DNA of 64,000 nt from Prosapia bicincta. Its lineage: Eukaryota > Arthropoda > Insecta > Hemiptera > Cercopidae. Position numbers and translations under genes: made by a program. The DNA lies in contig JBAIZL010000002.1 of assembly GCA_036971475.1 (NCBI GenBank), positions 229,131,143-229,195,142 on the forward strand. The letters are read 5' to 3'. The notes beneath the pieces are model-generated. The model searched no databases. It was not told the origin of the DNA and worked only from the letters and a program-made list of their open reading frames with translations. Below, one piece after another: positions 49,300-62,289 of this stretch (position 1 is the first letter of the stretch; the number at the start of each line of letters is the position of its first letter).

Positions 49300-50980
49300 A
49301 ATTAATTTAATGGCTTTATTCTAAATAGATGCCAACTAACCCTGTGTTCGCGCACCTACTATAACCTATTTTCTCCTTAAGGGTGATATTATACGTTAAG
49401 ATCTATAAAATGAGATTAATCATGTTACGTATTTGGACTTATTCAGCTACTGGTGCGTTGCGTGGACAAGGAAGAGTCCTTCTTTGGAGGGATTACCTGA
49501 CAACCTCCGATGTATGGGTCTTGTCTTTATATGCACTTTAGCCCCTCTTTATATGCTCAATCAATGATAAATTATTGACTAGTGAATCTACCATTTAAGT
49601 ATTTAAAGTTTAAATAATTAATTATTAACTAATCGTAAAACACTTATACACGCTTCCTATTAAAACATTCCACTTGCCGCTTCAGGATTCTTATCTTAGA
49701 TCGTCCTTGTCCATTTGCTGCTCACTTTGACAAGCATTTCTCCTCTGTATTCTTGAAATACATCCGTCCCTCTTTGCTCCAAATTTGTATTTATATGAAA
49801 TTTCGCCATAATCAGTTCTTCCTACAGTATAATAATATTATCACCATTCCATTTCAGGTCATTCACCTTTCCTGTATATTCACCACTGGTGCCAGCTGGT
49901 ATTTTGAAGGTTTACTTCTCATTTAAAAGTTTCCACATTTTTGGTACTGGTCACGTTATGTGTGAGAGTGTATACTTAGACTGATGTAGAAATTATTTAT
50001 TACTTGTATTTTAAAAATTTTATCAAATATTTGTTTACCTTTCCTATTTAAAATTTAAATACTATAAAATTTTAAACATAAATTGTAATTTACAATATGT
50101 AAAATAAAATTATTCAGAAAAATGTTTCTTGAAATTGGAAAATATAAAACTAAGTCATTTAATGAAGCTTAAAAAAAGCAAAAAATAATAATGTTTTAAT
50201 AACTAGACATCTTTCAACCAACTATAACTTTATCAGGTATTAGCAACAGTAATTGATGATGACACACAGTAATTGTAATGTAGTTGTTTTAATTAAATTC
50301 TCTTAATTTGAACATTTAAAATTCATCCTGGGACATCTGAATTATTTTATATCGTATCAAAACTCTTAGTTAAAACCATCAACACTCATTAGCCACTATT
50401 TTCTGGTCTTTCAAATCTTCACTTAAGAAGCGTTTATACGACAACTAAGAGTAGGTTCAGGTACCCAAGAGCCTCTCGTAACTGTTTTATACTGAATAAT
50501 TTTACTTTTCACGGATTCTCTACTTCACAATTGCTGTTGAGTGTCCTGTGCTGACATATCCGTTACCAGTATAACCTATCTCATAAAATATCGACATTGT
50601 TTTAAGGGTGATGAATATAGAAGTATCTCAAGGATCCCCTGAAAGTACACCAAAATTTAATGCTCTTTACATAATAATAAATCTGCCGTCCCTTGTGAGT
50701 GTTGTATGTTTCGTTTGATTTCTATATATACTGTTAGTTTTTTGCTAATATTATTACCTTGACTAGATTCAAATCTCATTTTTTTCATTGCTTTTTCAGT
50801 CTATTTCGTATTAGAATTATTCTAGAATTTATGAAATGATTTAATAACTAAACCAATAGCCTAATATAAACAAGAATATTTAAAAGAAATTCCTTCTTAA
50901 GTCAACACAGAAAAATTTTATTTCAGTTACGTTTTATTAATTAATTACAATTAGGCTATATAAAGTAACAAATCATAGAT

Positions 50981-51045
<65 letters not shown>

Positions 51046-51332
51046 TTAAATAGCTGATCTACCACTTGTAACCACCTATTTTATGAAACCTTAATAACCC
51101 CTTATTTTAGGCAAATGTGATGAAGCATCTATATTGCATACCTAGCCCCTTATGTAAGTTTTTTCCAATATAAATCTAAAATTATTTCATTATTAATATT
51201 ATTATGGAATTCATATTTTAAAAAGCCGTATTAACATCAAGTGTTATCCACTACAAGCTTTAAAACATGAATATGAAGTTGAGTGGATGAATAAAAAGTA
51301 TTTTATTAACAAATGAATATTTGAACAATATA

Positions 51333-51403
<71 letters not shown>

Positions 51404-52130
51404 ATACATCTATCTACATCTATATAGAGGTAGAGTATGAATTTAAAGATAGAATTGAAAAATCATGTTTACGTGGTACTTTGTACTTGACAAAGAATTA
51501 TATTTCATCTGTCCATTATTTACAAAAAACAACAATAATCGTTTTGGAAGCAAACAAATAATGCACAAACTCATATCTAAGTTTTATTCCATATATGACG
51601 AATCCTTAAAAGTTTTTTTGCAATTCGAGTCGATGAATGTGCCTCAAAAAAATGCTTTAAAAAGATAATTTTACTCTGAACAAACCTTTAAACTACATAT
51701 TTGTCATAAGTGATGTGACATTCTTTATTATTTTTCATTTTACAAGATAAGGTGGGATTATCATAAAAATTCAATAAAGTGATAATTTTTTATACCCCAC
51801 GCTTACACAAGTGAAACTACTTTATTATTCTTATTGTTTATACTTCAAAGAAAGGAAACTAATTAATTTCTTTGTGTAGATATTACTTAACGATAAACTT
51901 GTTACGAAAAGCCTTTATTGCTTTCCCGTCGCATTGGTTTGTTTATTTTATAGAGGCACTTAGTGAATACACTTAGTGCACAAAAGAAAGTTAATTCCAA
52001 CTTCTCAATCCGTTTAAATATTTACTGTTCCTCTGAAATCCATGGACTAAGTTTGATATTATCGTTTTGAAAGAGATGAAACTTTTAAAAGATTCCTTGG
52101 AAACAGTGACAACTTGAAAGGAAATTATAT
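49300..52130. repeat. First copy of a diverged direct duplication
   Basis: Matches 52950-56765 in order and orientation. Shared landmarks include CCAACTAACCC...GTTCGCGCACC (about 49333), GGTGCGTTGCGTGG (about 49451), TATACGACAACTAAGAGTAGG (about 50434) and TGCACAAAAGAAAGTTAATTCCAACTTC (about 51978). This copy has two long (TA)n tracts (50982-51042 and 51329-51399) absent from the other. No open reading frame is conserved between the copies. It could be a segmental duplication or two copies of an unrecognised element. Confidence 0.8.
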
Positions 52131-52691
52131 CACAAAAGCTTATCTAAATAACCCAATCGCAACTAAAACTATTTGAAAAACCCATTCATATAGTTTAGTT
52201 TTCGAAATAAGTGATAAAATTATAACAGTTAACTATAGTGATTTTTTTTTTACTTGAACTAAATTTCTTCCTTTTTTTGAATGTTTAAAATAGTTGTATG
52301 CACGATTTTGTCTTGTATCAACAATATTCAATATCCTTTTTATTAGAATATTCCTTCATATTTTTGTAAGACAATATTCACAATTAAATAATCAATCACT
52401 ATATACATGATGGAGAGCTCTTCGTTATCAATTAAACATTTTGAAGAAATTTCACAGACCATTGAAAATAATCTTTTCAAAATTTCGTTTGAAAATATAA
52501 TATTTATAAATCCAGATCTCCTAACATGGAAAAGAATGTATGTAATTCGAAAACACCATTTACATCGATTTAAAAAATAATTATAACTGGGAATACATAG
52601 AAATAGTTAAATATTTATTCTTAAATGTTTATTATTATATTTGATTAATTTTGTTTAAAATAATGAATTTTAGGTATAAGATAATTGTGTT

Positions 52692-52748
52692 TTGTGTGTG
52701 TGTGTGTGTGTGTGTGTGTTTGTGAGTTTGTATGTGTGTGTGTTTGTG

Positions 52749-52796
<48 letters not shown>

Positions 52797-52797
52797 T
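52692..52797. repeat. Interrupted (GT)n microsatellite
   Basis: GT repeats with TTTGTGAGTTTG interruptions. It lies in the gap between the two large duplicates. Confidence 0.97.
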
Positions 52798-52949
52798 TAC
52801 ATGTGAAATAAATTATAACGTATCGACCCTGCTGGGGAATGTTGACATAGTGTAACAACAGATCCTGTAAATGACTAGTAGGATCCTTGTATGCTAGATC
52901 GTATTTCCTTACTATAATTTCAAATATTATTATAATTGAAATCTTGGAA

Positions 52950-55900
52950 TAAAAATGGCTTTATTTTAATTTGGAACCAACTAACCCAATGTTCGCGCAC
53001 CGACTATAACCTATCTACTGCTTACGGGTGATATTTTACGTTATATACCGACAGATCATATCAATGACTTTTCACTGTACAAATAATTGTGCTGTTCTTC
53101 CCTTGGGCTCTAATTATATCCATACAGTTACAGAAATCCTACCTTAATCACTTAGTACAGTCACCTCTTAGAACACAAAGATTAAGCTTCTGACTAACTG
53201 ATCAAAAGAGTGGTTTTATACATTAAATATTTCTAAACATTTCATCAAATTAACATAATAACTATTAAGTATTTTGCAATTAATTGTTAACTCTCAGACA
53301 AAACGGTAACCATATAATTAGTAAAAATACTTTGTAACTTTAATTTAAATTTAACAGTTTGTCCTTGCTCATGAGCCTTCGAAAGGTTTATATTACCTTT
53401 AATATTGGTGGACGAAAAGTAGTGTATTTTATTACAATGGATTTAGTTAAATTTATATTTCGAGTTGCTATATGAAGATCGAATTTTTAGCAATATATCT
53501 TTTATTAGATGAAATTAATTAGTGATTGGAAATTTTTTTTTAATATATGATAATTTAATAATTATATAGTTTAATGATCCTTATAATCGTATAAGATCAA
53601 TTAAATGAGATTATTTATGTTAAATTTTACAGCTACTGGTGCGTTACGTGGTCAAGGAAGAATCTTTCCTGCGTTGCTACTTGACGTCGGTCTAGATCCC
53701 CTGACAACCTCCGATGCGTGGTTCTTGAAACTTCACTTTAGCCTCAAGTTATAAGTTCAATTAATAATAATTTATTAACAAGGTAGGTTACTCTACCACT
53801 AACGCATTTAAAATATAATTAATTAATTATTCACAAATAGTTAATAACTAACTGATGTTATTAGAAACGCTTATACGTTCCTATTAAACCATTCCACATG
53901 TTACTTTCATGATTCTGACCTTACAACCAGCTTGTGCACACGTCGCTCACTTCAATACGAGTTTACCCACTTTAGTCTTAGTCTTGCCCTTTGCTCCAAT
54001 TTTGTATCCATTTGAATATTCGCACCAATCAGCTCATTTTATAATGTATTTCATCCAATAGTGTGATTCCTTATGCATCACTTCAGCCTTATGGCCATTC
54101 ACATTTCTTGTCTGTTCGCCCCTGGCGCCAACTGGTATTTTAAAGGCTTACTTGTCATTTAAAAACTTCCCACTATATTGTACTAGCTATTTTTGCTCCT
54201 TAAGTCAAATTATTTTCATTACTTTGTGTGTATATACTTAGAAGGTTGTATAAATTATTTATTAGTTGTAATTTAAAACTTTTATCAATTTACTGAATAT
54301 TTTCTTATCCCAAATGTAAATATCATGGAATTTTAAACATAAATTGAATTTGACATAGCAAAACAAATTATTCAGAAAAATGTCTCTTGAAATTACAGAA
54401 TATAAAACTAAGCTAAGTAATGAAGCTAAAAAAGCAAATCACAATGTCCGAATGATATATGCTGCCTTTCAGACTGCTATAACTTTATCAGTTGTGATAG
54501 CAGTCACTGATGATAACACATAGTCGTTGAAATGACGCTTCTTTAAAAACGTTTTCGTCATTTGAATATTTCATTCCGGGGACTTTTATTATTTTTAACA
54601 AAAGATCTTAACAAAATCCAACTTCTCATATTAGTCGTTATGGTTGCAGTCTTTTCAAATCGTCGATATAACGTGACGTTTATACGACCACTAAGAGTAG
54701 GTTCAGCGTACTTTTTAATACTGATCAGTTTTATTTTTCACGGATTTTTTACTACAAAACTGCTTGGTGAGTGTCCTAGAGGCAGTTGGCCTATCTAATA
54801 GAATGTCTACATTCTTTTGGATTAGATGTATGAAAAAGTACAATCTAGGTGATATTAGCTTAAGGATCACCTGGAAGTAGAGACAAATTGAAATGTTCTG
54901 TACAATCAACATTCTGTCACTTGTGAGTGTGTTATGTTCTATTTGATTTTTTATATAGCTTTAGTTTGACTGACATTATTGCATTAACTAACTTCTAACT
55001 TTTTATAAATTACACTTGTTGCTATTACTTGAGACCAGACATGTGATGTCTGGTTGCAAGTAATAGCAAAAAGTGTAATTTGTAATTTACAACCAGCTCG
55101 TCATGAACAGCAACAAGATTTCGATTTTTAACATTTATTAATATTATTATAGATTTTATTTTAAATCTGTAATATGCTAAATAATTTTAGGTTATAAATC
55201 ACCATGTTGTATAAATATTTGTTTTGTTGTAGTTAAGATAAAATTGTCCTAGACCAAAATAAATTTTTGGGAAAAGAAATTTTATAACGAAAGTGTAAGG
55301 AAAATTCCATGTTAAATGCCCAACCAATGAAAGGCCTTCTCTAAGTGCTTAAGGGTGGAAGATGGGGTTGTAACCTACCATGAAAAACTTTGTGTTTCTG
55401 GTCCCTTTGTCTCTCTCAATCTATAGTATAGGAAAGATCGCCATGGGTCTTCAGACGTTATTTTCTTGTGATATAGTTTCGATTAAAACTATTAGTAAAC
55501 AAAGTAAAATTATTTTATAACTAGCTTTGTTTCGTTTCTTAAATATTTAAAAAAATTTTAATATGTTATAAGAGTAAACCAGTATAACGTTTTAAATGTC
55601 CCAACAAAGCCAAGTATGTTCAAGTGATTGCTAAGGTATGTTTTAAATTTGATTTCTTGATATTTGTTGATAGAATCAAACCAGTAAATATATTTAAAAA
55701 ATGCACATTAGACCTAACGCTGTTCTTATAATTTGTAAAAGATATGCACCGTTTGTATTTTATTTGGTGTTGTTTTATTTGCTATAGGTAAAGTTTAGAA
55801 GTGTAATATTTTAATCGTATTTTAAACAATAAAAAATAAAAAAATTTTTTTTTTTAGAAAATACAAACGAGAACTTTATTGTAACCTACCTTTCTTCAGG

Positions 55901-56765
55901 ACTATTTTAATAGACAGCGAGACTGTCTATGTCAAATTGTAAGATACAATTGGAAAGAAATTAATTGACCCGGTGAGTCATATCAAAGTATAAAGAATAT
56001 TTAATATAGTGTTTTAAAATAAACTAAAACCCATACATTCTCAAATAACCGGGGAGATGATACAAGTCTTATAACGTTTTAGTTAGATTTAATAACTAAA
56101 AAAAACATATTTACTTGGTTCATTGTTCTTGACAGCGTTTAGTTTTTTATTTGTGTATTTCTTATATTTTCTTATTCATCTTTTTTAAAATAAACAAATA
56201 ATGTACAAACTCATGTTTTTCCTTATATGATGATGACTCCTTAATATTTTTTTGCCATCAAGTTCATTAAATTTTTTTCTAAAAGGTTTTAAAAAATTAA
56301 TTTTACTCTCATCAAATCTTAAAGTAACATATTTGCTTCAAGTGGTGTTACATCGGATAATATTTTTCATTTTACAAGTCAGATATTATCATTAAAAATG
56401 CCATAAGGTTTTCATACCTCAAGTTTACCCGAACGTAATAACTTTATTATTTCCATTGTTTATATTTCAAAGAAAGAGAACTAATTAATTTCTTTGTGTA
56501 GACATTACTTAACAAATAACTCGTTATAAAAAGCTTTTATTGCTTTCCCTGCGTTGCATTTATTTAGTTTGTTTACTTTGGTTTGAGAGGCACTTAGTGA
56601 ATAGAAGTGCACAAAAGAAAGTTAATTCCAACTTCTCAATCCGTTTAAATATTGAGAAGTTCTTGAACGGTAAGCTCTGAAATCCTTGGACTAAGTTTCA
56701 TATTTTGGTGTTGAAAGAAAGGATACTTTAAATATTCCTTGAAATAAGTGACAATTAAAATATAA
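52950..56765. repeat. Second copy of the diverged direct duplication
   Basis: Homologous to 49300-52130 along most of its length. It holds about 550 extra bases at roughly 53045-53595 and a different central block (55000-56100) that includes a strong hairpin. A 78-codon open frame at 54562-54798 begins with TTG and is not open in the other copy, so I do not call it a gene. Confidence 0.8.
55007..55081. repeat. 36-bp-arm hairpin with three-base loop
   Basis: Arms 55007-55042 and 55046-55081 match at 33 of 36 positions around GTG. The outer ends read AAATTACACTT. Transcribed RNA would form a long hairpin. It sits in the part of the second duplicate that the first lacks. It may be a very short foldback element or a hairpin made by inverted copying. 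The loop is small for a microRNA precursor. Confidence 0.85.
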
Positions 56766-59100
56766 AACAAACGTTTATGTCCACATATTGGTCATAACCT
56801 TTTGTGAGTATTATTTCATTAAATAATGGAAATATTCTAATAATTAAAAAAATCTTTTAAAGTATTATTTGCATGCTTGTTTTTTCAACTGCAACGGCTG
56901 CATGGATCAAGGTTTAAAGGCGTGAAGGTAATTGATATAAAATAACCGAGATGCTGAAACCTAAATAAGTTGAGGAAAATATCCACGAAGAGAACATTAT
57001 TGCATTGTGAAAGTATTGATCTATGTAAAATCAGAAACTTTAATAATTCTCCACTAAATTATTCCCAAAATTAAGCTTAGATAATGTTTCCAATATTACT
57101 TATAAAAAGGTACTACACGTGAAAACATTCTCGCGTTGCCGTTCATATTTTTACACCTTCTCCTACATAGGAACATACTTAGGCCACCGTCACTTTATCC
57201 CTGCGTAAATTGATTTAAGTAAAATACCTAGTTACCGTGTTTTATTAGGGCAATGGTGCATTCGATATTTTTAGTGGAACTCGTTGCGCAAAGCTTTCTC
57301 GTAATACATTCCTCATGATCAAAGTGAATGTGTTTGATGGACTTAAACTAAATTCATTTGGTTCGTTGTAAGTGATAAATAATTACAAATCCTTTGGTCA
57401 AAGAATATTTACTTTTCTCCGTACAAATACACTGTATGTAAAGTTGTGTAAATACAGAGGGTTCCAACAATGTACATTGGCTCACAGTGCTAAGAAAATT
57501 GTAAAACCGACTGAATTTTGGAGCAGTAAGTTGACTAATTAATTGTAAAACATGTGATATATATCACTCCCATTAATAACCACAGGGGTTGATACAACGT
57601 TTTTGTGTGACAGATTTCTTCGTATACACACGAACAATTATCATCAAAACATTATTTCTACAAAACTATTTAATTTATTTTACAATAATTATTATTATAA
57701 CGATATTTTAATGTACAAGATTAAGAAAGTTTAAATGACCAAATTGTAACCTAGAAATAAGTAAATATTTCTTTTGTGTTTTTGAATGAACTATTCGTAT
57801 ATATTTTTAGGAATTTTAAAATTGTGGATCTCATTTATTGTCTAGAAAAATGTACAAACATATTTAAAATATATTTCCCTCTAAGCTAAGCATAAAAAAA
57901 AATCATTTTTCCGTTCGTATGTTTCACACCAACCTATATATTGTTAACAAAACTATGCTACCAAAATTTGTCTCTTTACATTTAGTACTTGGTACAGTCG
58001 AAGGCTGTATACTGTAGAATAAGTAAGTTTAAAGAGTCAGATGTACCTACGAAAAAGCTTCCTCATATAACAAATTAATTCCTAGGTAATCATGATTTAA
58101 GTTTCCAAATATGCGAGTTCAACCAAGGTGTTCTTTTAAAATCTTCGTTCTAAAACTTTTCATATAATTACAAAATATTAGGGAAAGAGGCAAATCTTAC
58201 AACCAAATAATTTCAGTCCGATGGAATGTATGAAAGCACCGGTTAACGTGACCAATTTTCAGAATATCCGTAAGAAATTATTGGACCCCTAAAACGGTTT
58301 TTATAAAATGAATAGTTGTTATCAAGAAAAGCCTGTGGCCAACGTTTAAAGAGTTGAGAAAGGACACATATAGTAGAGAGCCAGAAGAAATATAAAACTC
58401 AAAATTGCTGAAAGCCTAAGAAAACTAGATTTAGTTAGGAGTGTCATGATATGGTGATAGGAAATGCGATTGAGTAAATCTCGCAATGAAACAGTTATTT
58501 CAAATGATGACTAACATATTTGACATACGTGGAATTATTTACGAACATTATTGAATTTTAATTCAATTACATAAATTTTGTAGTGATTTAGCACCACTAC
58601 AACTGAGCTGAAGACAAGTTTCCAATTTATGACGTAACAAAAATTAATGTTTATCTACGAATACTAAAGCGTTTTACATTTATAATTAAATGTAACCCAT
58701 ATTTATCAGCATGGATAGTTAATAAACGAAAATGTCACTGATTTTTGGGAGTACAAATTAAATTCCCTTAAAGTATATTAAAAGTTTATTGTTATACGAC
58801 TAAACTGGCTCAGTCTATCATTCGATTTAGACATTTAGACTTAACATACCCATTATCAATCAATATTAAATGCAATTAGAAGTAAGGGGAAATTTCTTAC
58901 TACAACAAAATATCAAAGCCAATGTAAACTAAAAGGGATAAAATGTTGCAATAGAAGATCATTTAAACATTAAAGCATGTCATTTTAACAAATTTAAAGA
59001 TACATTAAGAAAGTTCACTTACTGTAAACTTGACTCTGTTATCACTCCTATATTCTTACGAACATGCACAATTTACTTGTTCTAAAGAAAAATAAAATTT
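56766..59100. other. AT-rich, no recognisable gene
   Basis: Nothing supportable was seen on either strand. Confidence 0.55.
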
Positions 59101-59240
59101 ATTATTAGTTGGAATTCCACGATATTGCTTAAGGAATGCAGTTTAATGTATGCCAATAGTTTATAATCTGATACTTTAGAGGGTTTATTAAATTATTTTT
59201 ATTAATTTTTTTAAAAGAAATTTATATTTTTAAATAAAAG
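59101..59240. repeat. Diverged ~140-bp direct repeat, copy 1
   Basis: ATTAGTTGGAATTCCACGATATTGCTTAAGGAAT-like sequence recurs at 59541-59670 as a diverged copy. No known family was recognised. Confidence 0.5.
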
Positions 59241-59540
59241 TAGCTAGTTATTGAATTCTAATTTTGTTAATAGTTATTGTGAAATATTAAAAGAGAATCT
59301 ATATACAACATATTATATTGCTCAAAAACAGGATATATCAATATGGCAGGAACACAGGTTTTTAATATTACTTCCGGAAGCACATTTGCGGTCTGACGTC
59401 GAATGTTTTCTCTTTATTTATATTTTCATATTTCGTCACAATTTTTGTGCAAGTCACAATCTATACCAAACATAAATATCGTTTTTTTTTATTTAGATGT
59501 AATTTATAGTTGTATCAACTATAAGGCTTCTTCAAAACTT

Positions 59541-59670
59541 TTTTATTAGTTGGATTGCCACGAATATTATTGCTTTAGGAATACAGTTATATGTAAAACA
59601 TTAGTTCTAAGTCTGTGACTAAACTGTTTCATTTAACGTGATTTAAAAGGTTTATTTATCTCTATTTTTA
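59541..59670. repeat. Diverged ~140-bp direct repeat, copy 2
   Basis: Partner of 59101-59240, ending at the polypurine tract. Confidence 0.5.
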
Positions 59671-59671
59671 A

Positions 59672-59895
59672 AGGAGAGAGTAAGAGAGAGAGAGAGAAAG
59701 AGAGAGGAAGAGAGAGAGAGAGAGGGGGGAGAGAGAGGGAGAGAGAGAGGGAGATAAAGGGGGAGAGAGAGGGAGAGAGATAGAGAGAGAGGGAGAGAGA
59801 GAGGGAAAGGGGGAGAGAGAGGGAGAGAGGGAGAGAAGGAGAGAGAGGGAGAGAGAGGGAGAGAGAGAGAGAGGGAGGGAAAGAGAGGGAGAGAT
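59672..59895. repeat. Polypurine (GA)n/(GGGAGA)n tract
   Basis: About 220 bases on the plus strand are almost all A and G, mixing GA, GGGAGA and GAAAG units, with very few pyrimidine interruptions. Such mirror-like purine tracts can form triplex (H-DNA) structures. No function is shown. Confidence 0.95.
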
Positions 59896-60847
59896 TAGCC
59901 TACGTCAAGTAATTCGTAGAGTTTAGTTTGTGTGTGTGTGCTGTGTTTTAACTCATATTTCATTATATAAATTTACGTTCAAAACTTTTAGAGTGTGAGA
60001 GTCTGATTCGGCAACAACTCATCAATGTCATGCTATTTGAATCTTCCTTAAGATAAAATTGATATTGTTTTTTTTCTTTATCCCTCGTCCCAGTCTATCA
60101 ATTTTTTTAAATCTGTTATTATAAAAGTATTTTTACTTAAAACAAAGTTGTATTTTAAAATTCGTATTCCTGCGAGTAAAAAAAAACAATAGGCTACATT
60201 TTTAATTGAATAACATATTTGCAAGAATATCCCTTTGCCGATGTTAAGATAGCGACATTTCACATAATGAATTCAATCTTACACGTTTCTCCAATGCAAA
60301 AAAACACACATATAATTTTGTTCACTTTTCTTCATTTAGTTGTAGAAATATATGACCTATATTAGATTATCTCAATTAGGTCTTATGTTTCAAAAACATG
60401 TAGTTTGTTTACACTTTAAAACTTTTTAATTCGAGTACTTTTATTGAATGAAGTTTGAAATATTATTCACTATTAGAAAAACGTGTAGTTTAACTGTCTA
60501 AAACTTAATATAGGAATTTATGTCATAGCTGGACCTACATTTATGATAAACTTGCATTACGTTTTTAGTCCATATCCATCAAATTCTCTTCGTTAGTTTA
60601 GTGCGATGGATATTGTTATGTTTTAGTGAATTTGTTTAAATAAATGTAACCAATTCGTCATTATATTAGGTTCAAACATAAACACTTGTCAGAGACAACA
60701 AAATCCACAAGGAAATTATTTATATTCGCTTCACTAATTATTTTCTTATTCATTTTCTATGATTCTTTAAACTCTTTTAAATTAAATAACTAAAATAATT
60801 TTTAAAACAATATTAACTTAAACAAAGTTCTAAAATTCCATTCCTAT

Positions 60848-60904
<57 letters not shown>

Positions 60905-61730
60905 ACTTTATTTACTTTAAGAGATTGTGATATGATTTTTCTAGAAAAGATTTTTTAATTCACCTTGTATCCTATCTTTTTAGTTTAAATTGCATCCTTC
61001 AATCAGTAATCCGCTCATTTAACTTCTCTTTAGTGTCCATACTATCTACTATTGCTGTCTACAAACATAATACTCCGATTTTAGAAACTTGTGTGCTCTC
61101 TTTAATAAACCTTTTCTTCAGGTTTTTTGTGTTATAGAAGTACAGAACACAGACAAGTCCTGTCAAATAAGAGAGATAACATGTCAGGCAATTCTTCAAT
61201 GGTGAAGAACTTACGTGACTCAATGTAGAATGCTCTCGTCCAAAATATTTTCACAAATTTGACTAACAGTTATAAATGTTTAAATAATAGCATAGACATT
61301 AATTCGAGACATACTGCATTTTTATTGATTCGTAAAATTAACAAATAAATAACAATGAGATTAGTATAATTATATTAAATTAAATGTACCTAAACGCATA
61401 TCATTATAGATTCAAACTGTTCGCTTAATAGTACTAACAATTGGTAATTTTATAATACTCTTATGTAACAATAATTTGTATGTATTAACAATGTGTTTTT
61501 TTACATTTATTCTGTGGTAGCTTTAATGATGGGACAAAACAGATGTGGATACAATTGGATGCAGTTTTTGAGAGAAATTATTATATTTTTTTAATTTGTA
61601 CTAATCTGATGTAAAACAAAGATTAGGATGCAAATTTATGACCCAGTATATGTGACCTACTAAAATCTCAAAGCATCGAATAATAAAAATATTAAAACTT
61701 TCAATTAGCTTTAAACAATTTAATGATAGT
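59896..61730. other. AT-rich, no recognisable gene
   Basis: One TA tract. Otherwise nothing supportable. Confidence 0.55.
60850..60900. repeat. (TA)n tract
   Basis: About 25 TA units. Confidence 0.95.
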
Positions 61731-62087
61731 TCAGCTTTCATATTTGTGACTGTTGGGATAGAGTCCTGCCAATTTTAATGGACGTAAATTTCCATAACAA
61801 CTAGTTACTACAGTAAGTAAACTGTTATTTATCGTATACCAAGTCAATTCTAATTTGTTGGAGAGCTTTTTGTTCTTGTATATCATTAGTGATGAGTCGT
61901 TAAGTGATTTATAATTTATGAGATTTGGTAATTGGTTTTTAACTAAAAGAAAAATGTTTGAATTCTGATTTGTTTTTCTATATCTATATTTCTCTAGATT
62001 AATATTTTGACTTTGAGTTACGCCAAGTAATAAATACTTCAGCTTATAGTATGGTATGAACCATACTGAATACTTCAGTGCCAGCAT
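61731..62087 (-). CDS. Doubtful 118-codon open frame
   Basis: An ATG-initiated frame of 118 codons is rich in Leu, Asn, Ser, Tyr and Lys and begins with a hydrophobic segment. I do not recognise it. Its composition is what AT-rich noncoding DNA would give, and a frame of this length is plausible by chance in 64 kb. A small palindrome AGTATGGT/ACCATACT lies in its first codons. There is no TATA box, splice site or neighbour supporting a gene. Confidence 0.1.
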   Translation of the reverse strand: MLALKYSVWFIPYYKLKYLLLGVTQSQNINLEKYRYRKTNQNSNIFLLVKNQLPNLINYKSLNDSSLMIYKNKKLSNKLELTWYTINNSLLTVVTSCYGNLRPLKLAGLYPNSHKYES

Positions 62088-62289
62088 TGTCTAATATAAG
62101 GAGGAAAATGTTTTATTTTATTTTATTGTTAATTTTATTTTAATTTTAAATAATAAAAACTAATAAACTGTAAGCAATATAAATTACATTATTGTACAAT
62201 GAAACTGAAAATGAAAAAATGATATAAATAAATATATCTTATGACAGTAACAAAAATTCTTAAATTGATTCTAGGGGAATTTACAGCTT

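Noticed and set aside
54503..54545. CTGATGATAAC...GTTGAAATGAC resembling a hammerhead
   Set aside because: Core and a three-pair stem II are present, but stem III is missing and the duplicate at 50.26 kb reads ATTGATGATGAC without GAAA.
54562..54798. 78-codon hydrophobic frame that could look like a membrane protein
   Set aside because: It starts with TTG and is not open in the homologous duplicate near 50.3-50.5 kb.
61731..62087. 118-codon frame as a real gene
   Set aside because: Composition matches AT-rich noncoding DNA and no motif or context supports it. Listed only at very low confidence.
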